Below, piece by piece: positions 60,601-64,000 of a stretch of 64,000 nucleotides of DNA. Source of the stretch: Topomyia yanbarensis (lineage: Eukaryota; Arthropoda; Insecta; Diptera; Culicidae). Position numbers and translations under genes: made by a program. The first letter of the stretch is position 1, and every line of letters starts with the position of its first letter. The DNA is taken from contig NC_080670.1 in NCBI RefSeq assembly GCF_030247195.1, positions 38,345,934 to 38,409,933 of the forward strand, written 5' to 3'. The notes under the pieces were generated by a model. The model had not been told where the DNA came from. It saw only the letters and a list, made by a program, of their open reading frames with translations, and did no database searches.

Positions 60601-63600
60601 TTACATTTTTAACATTTTTAACATTTTTAACATTTTTAACATTTTTAACATTTTTAACATTTTTAACATTTTTAACATTTTTAACATTTTTAACATTTTT
60701 AACATTTTTAACATTTTTAACATTTTTAACATTTTTAACATTTTTAACATTTTTAACATTTTTAACATTTTTAACATTTTTAACATTTTTAACATTTTTT
60801 ACATTTTTGACATTTTTTACATTTTTTACATTTTTTACATTTTTGACATTTTTTACATTTTTTACATTTTTTACATTTTTTACATTTTTTACATTTTTCA
60901 CATTTTTTACATTTTTTACTTTTTTTACATTTGTTACATTTGTTACATTTGTTACATTTGTTACATTTGTTACATTTGTTACATTTTTTACATTTTTTAC
61001 ATTTTTTACATTTTTTACATTTTTTACATTTTTTACATTTTTTACATTTTTTACATTTTTTACATTTTTTACATTTTTTACATTTTTTACATTTTTTACA
61101 TTTGTTACATTTTTTACATTTTTTACATTTTTAACATTTTTAACATTTTTAACATTTTTAACATTTTTAACATTTTTAACATTTTTAACATTTTTAACAT
61201 TTTTAACATTTTTAACATTTTTAACATTTTTAACATTTTTAACATTTTTTACATTTTTGACATTTTTTACATTTTTTACATTTTTGACATTTTTGACATT
61301 TTTGACATTTTTTACATTTTTTACATTTTTTACATTTTTTACATTTTTTACATTTTTTACATTTTTTACATTTTTTACATTTTTTACATTTTTTACATTT
61401 TTTACATTTTTTACATTTTTTACATTTTTTACATTTTTTACATTTTTTACATTTTTTACATTTTTTACATTTTTTACATTTTTTACATTTTTTACATTTT
61501 TTACATTTATTACATTTTTTACATTTTTTACATTTTTTACATTTTTTACATTTTTTACATTTTTTACATTTTCTACATTTTTTACATTTTTTACATTTTT
61601 TACATTTTTTACATTTTTTACATTTTTTTACATTTTTTACATTTTTTACATTTTTCACATTTTTTACATTTTTTACATTTTTTACATTTGTTACATTTTT
61701 TACTTTTTTTTCACTTTTTAAACTTTTTTTATATTTTTTACATTTTTTACATTTTTTACATTTTTTACATTTTTTACATTTTTTACATTTTTTACATTTT
61801 TTACATTTTTTACATTTTTTACATTTTTTACATTTTTTACATTTTTTACATTTTTTACATTTTTTACATTTTTTACATTTTTAACATTTTTAACATTTTT
61901 AACATTTTTAACATTTTTAACATTTTTAACATTTTTAACATTTTTAACATTTTTAACATTTGTAACATTTTTAACATTTTTAACATTTTTAACATTTTTA
62001 ACATTTTTAACATTTTTAACATTTTTAACATTTTTTACATTTTTGACATTTTTGACTTTTTTTACATTTTTTACATTTTTTACATTTTTTACATTTTTTA
62101 CATTTTTTACATTTTTTACATTTTTTACATTTTTTACATTTTTTACATTTTTTACATTTTTTACATTTTTTACATTTTTTACATTTTTTACATTTTTTAC
62201 ATTTTTTACATTTTTTACATTTTTTACATTTTTTACATTTTTTACATTTTTTACATTTTTTACATTTTTTAAATTTTTTACATTTTTTACATTTTTTACA
62301 TTTTTTACATTTTTTACATTTTTTACATTTTTTACATTTTTTACATTTTTTACATTTTTTACATTTTTAACATTTTTTACATTTTTTACATTTTTTACAT
62401 TTTTTACATTTTTTACATTTTTCACATTTTTTACATTTTTTACATTTTTTTCACTTTTTAAACTTTTTTTATATTTTTTACATTTTTTACATTTTTTACA
62501 TTTTTTACATTTTTTACATTTTTTACATTTTTTACATTTTTTACATTTTTTACATTTTTTACATTTTTTACATTTTTTACATTTTTAACATTTTTAACAT
62601 TTTTAACATTTTTAACATTTTTAACATTTTTAACATTTTTAACATTTTTAACATTTTTAACATTTTTAACATTTTTAACATTTTTAACATTTTTAACATT
62701 TTTAACATTTTTAACATTTTTTACATTTTTTACATTTTTTACATTTTTTACATTTTTTACATTTTTTACATTTTTTACATTTTTTACATTTTTTACATTT
62801 TTTACATTTTTTACATTTTTTACATTTTTTACATTTTTTACATTTTTTACATTTTTTACATTTTTTACATTTTTCACATTTTTTACATTTTTTACATTTT
62901 TTACATTTTTTACATTTGTTACATTTTTTACATTTTTTTCACTTTTTAAACATTTTTTATATTTTTTACATTTTTTACATTTTTTACATTTTTTACATTT
63001 TTTACATTTTTTACATTTTTTACATTTTTTACATTTTTTACATTTTTTACATTTTTTACATTTTTTACATTTTTTACATTTTTAACATTTTTAACATTTT
63101 TAACATTTTTAACATTTTTAACATTTTTAACATTTTTAACATTTTTAACATTTTTAACATTTTTAACATTTTTAACATTTTTAACATTTTTTACATTTTT
63201 TACATTTTTTACATTTTTTACATTTTTTACATTTTTTACATTTTTTACATTTTTCACATTTTTTACATTTTTTACATTTTTTACATTTTTTACATTTGTT
63301 ACATTTGTTACATTTGTTACATTTTTTACATTTTTTACATTTTTTACATTTTTTACATTTTTTACATTTTTTACATTTTTTACATTTTTTACATTTTTTA
63401 CATTTTTTACATTTTTTACATTTTTTACATTTTTTACATTTTTTACATTTTTTACATTTTTTACATTTTTTACATTTTTTACATTTTTTACATTTTTTAC
63501 ATTTTTTACATTTTTTACATTTTTTACATTTTTTACATTTTTTACATTTTTTACATTTTTTACATTTTTTACATTTTTTACATTTTTTACATTTTTTACA

Positions 63601-64000
63601 TTTTTTACATTTTTTACATTTTTAACATTTTTAACATTTTTAACATTTTTAACATTTTTAACATTTTTAACATTTTTAACATTTTTAACATTTTTAACAT
63701 TTTTAACATTTTTAACATTTTTAACATTTTTAACATTTTTAACATTTTTAACATTTTTAACATTTTTAACATTTTTAACATTTTTAACATTTTTAACATT
63801 TTTAACATTTTTAACATTTTTAACATTTTTAACATTTTTAACATTTTTAACATTTTTAACATTTTTAACATTTTTAACATTTTTAACATTTTTAACATTT
63901 TTAACATTTTTAACATTTTTAACATTTTTAACATTTTTAACATTTTTAACATTTTTAACATTTTTAACATTTTTAACATTTTTAACATTTTTAACATTTT
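54690..64000. repeat. 9-bp satellite, large mixed array, continues past window end
   Basis: More than 9.3 kb of TTTTTTACA (ACATTTTTT) units alternating with blocks of AACATTTTT (for example 55240-55459, 55790-56276, 57125-57418, 57566-57770, 59114-59389, 60604-60795, 62580-62716 and 63617-64000). Minor variants (ACATTTTTG, ACATTTTTC, ACATTTGTT, ACATCTTTT) occur in fixed local orders that recur. A delimiter CACTTTTTAAAC occurs at 54974, 55173, 60062, 61712, 62452 and 62940. The long Thr-Phe-Phe, Lys-Asn-Val, Met-Leu-Lys and Tyr-Ile-Phe ORFs are all artefacts. The array is cut by the window edge. Confidence 0.98.
57021..59470. repeat. Higher-order duplication of about 1.97 kb inside the array
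   Basis: A block with ACGTTT variant, a long AACATTTTT run, ACATTAT, three ACATCTTTT units and a second ACGTTT variant occurs twice. ACATTAT lies at 57424 and 59395 (offset 1,971 = 219 units). The following ACG variant lies at 57498 and 59469 (offset 1,971). The preceding ACG variant lies at 57021 and 58983 (offset 1,962 = 218 units). The match of several rare variants in the same order identifies a segmental tandem copy. Confidence 0.85.

Noticed and set aside
48290..64000. CRISPR array or prokaryotic-type repeat
   Set aside because: Repeats are contiguous 9-mers with no spacers, in a genome with introns and insect genes.

Overview
The window looks like nuclear DNA of a mosquito, most likely a culicine with a large repeat-rich genome. 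It is AT-rich, its genes have introns, and the transposon set is mosquito-like: a D37E Tc1/mariner transposase, TA-flanked MITEs, tRNA-derived SINEs and many hAT-type elements. Recognisable host genes are sparse. Two are members of the insect-specific Osiris family (secretory-pathway proteins with a two-cysteine region, a DUF1676 core and an AQNLAY-type C-terminal motif). Both lie on the minus strand, as expected for part of an Osiris cluster. Short exons of a THAP zinc-finger gene sit near 8.5 kb.

Layout. 1-4.9 kb: MITEs, a broken D37E mariner transposase, hAT-type repeats and a minus-oriented retrotransposon tail interrupted by a small insertion. 5-20 kb: mostly non-coding DNA with the THAP exons, several MITEs, a 342-bp (TA)n tract, a 981-bp hAT-type element with an 8-bp target duplication, and an endonuclease fragment of a non-LTR retrotransposon. 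21.1-32.9 kb: Osiris gene 1, two exons (306 aa predicted) separated by a 10.6-kb intron. The intron holds a decayed 30-bp minisatellite and a four-layer nest of repeats: a long palindrome, a hAT-type unit inside it, a non-LTR fragment inside that, and a hAT MITE inside the fragment. 33-45.9 kb: intergenic DNA with a TACAAAATTT minisatellite split by a hAT-in-hAT nest, a long modular mosquito repeat, and a piggyBac-type element inside that repeat. 45.7-47 kb: Osiris gene 2, three compact exons (250 aa) with introns of about 62 bp, a TATA box and a poly(A) signal.

48.3-64 kb: two large arrays of a 9-bp, T-rich satellite. The first (about 3.1 kb) has a sharply bounded block of 216 units in which T is replaced by G. 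The second runs for more than 9.3 kb to the window end and mixes two unit types with higher-order duplications of about 1.97 kb. The very long ORFs here (up to 1,068 codons) are artefacts of a repeat unit that is a multiple of three. The two arrays are separated by non-LTR and SINE debris and a MITE.

The two Osiris genes are the functional content: co-oriented paralogues with TATA promoters, presumably acting in cuticle-secreting epidermis as known for the family. I found no CRISPR, operon or prokaryotic feature, and no convincing new gene system. The most unusual content is the satellite architecture and the nested transposons in the Osiris intron.
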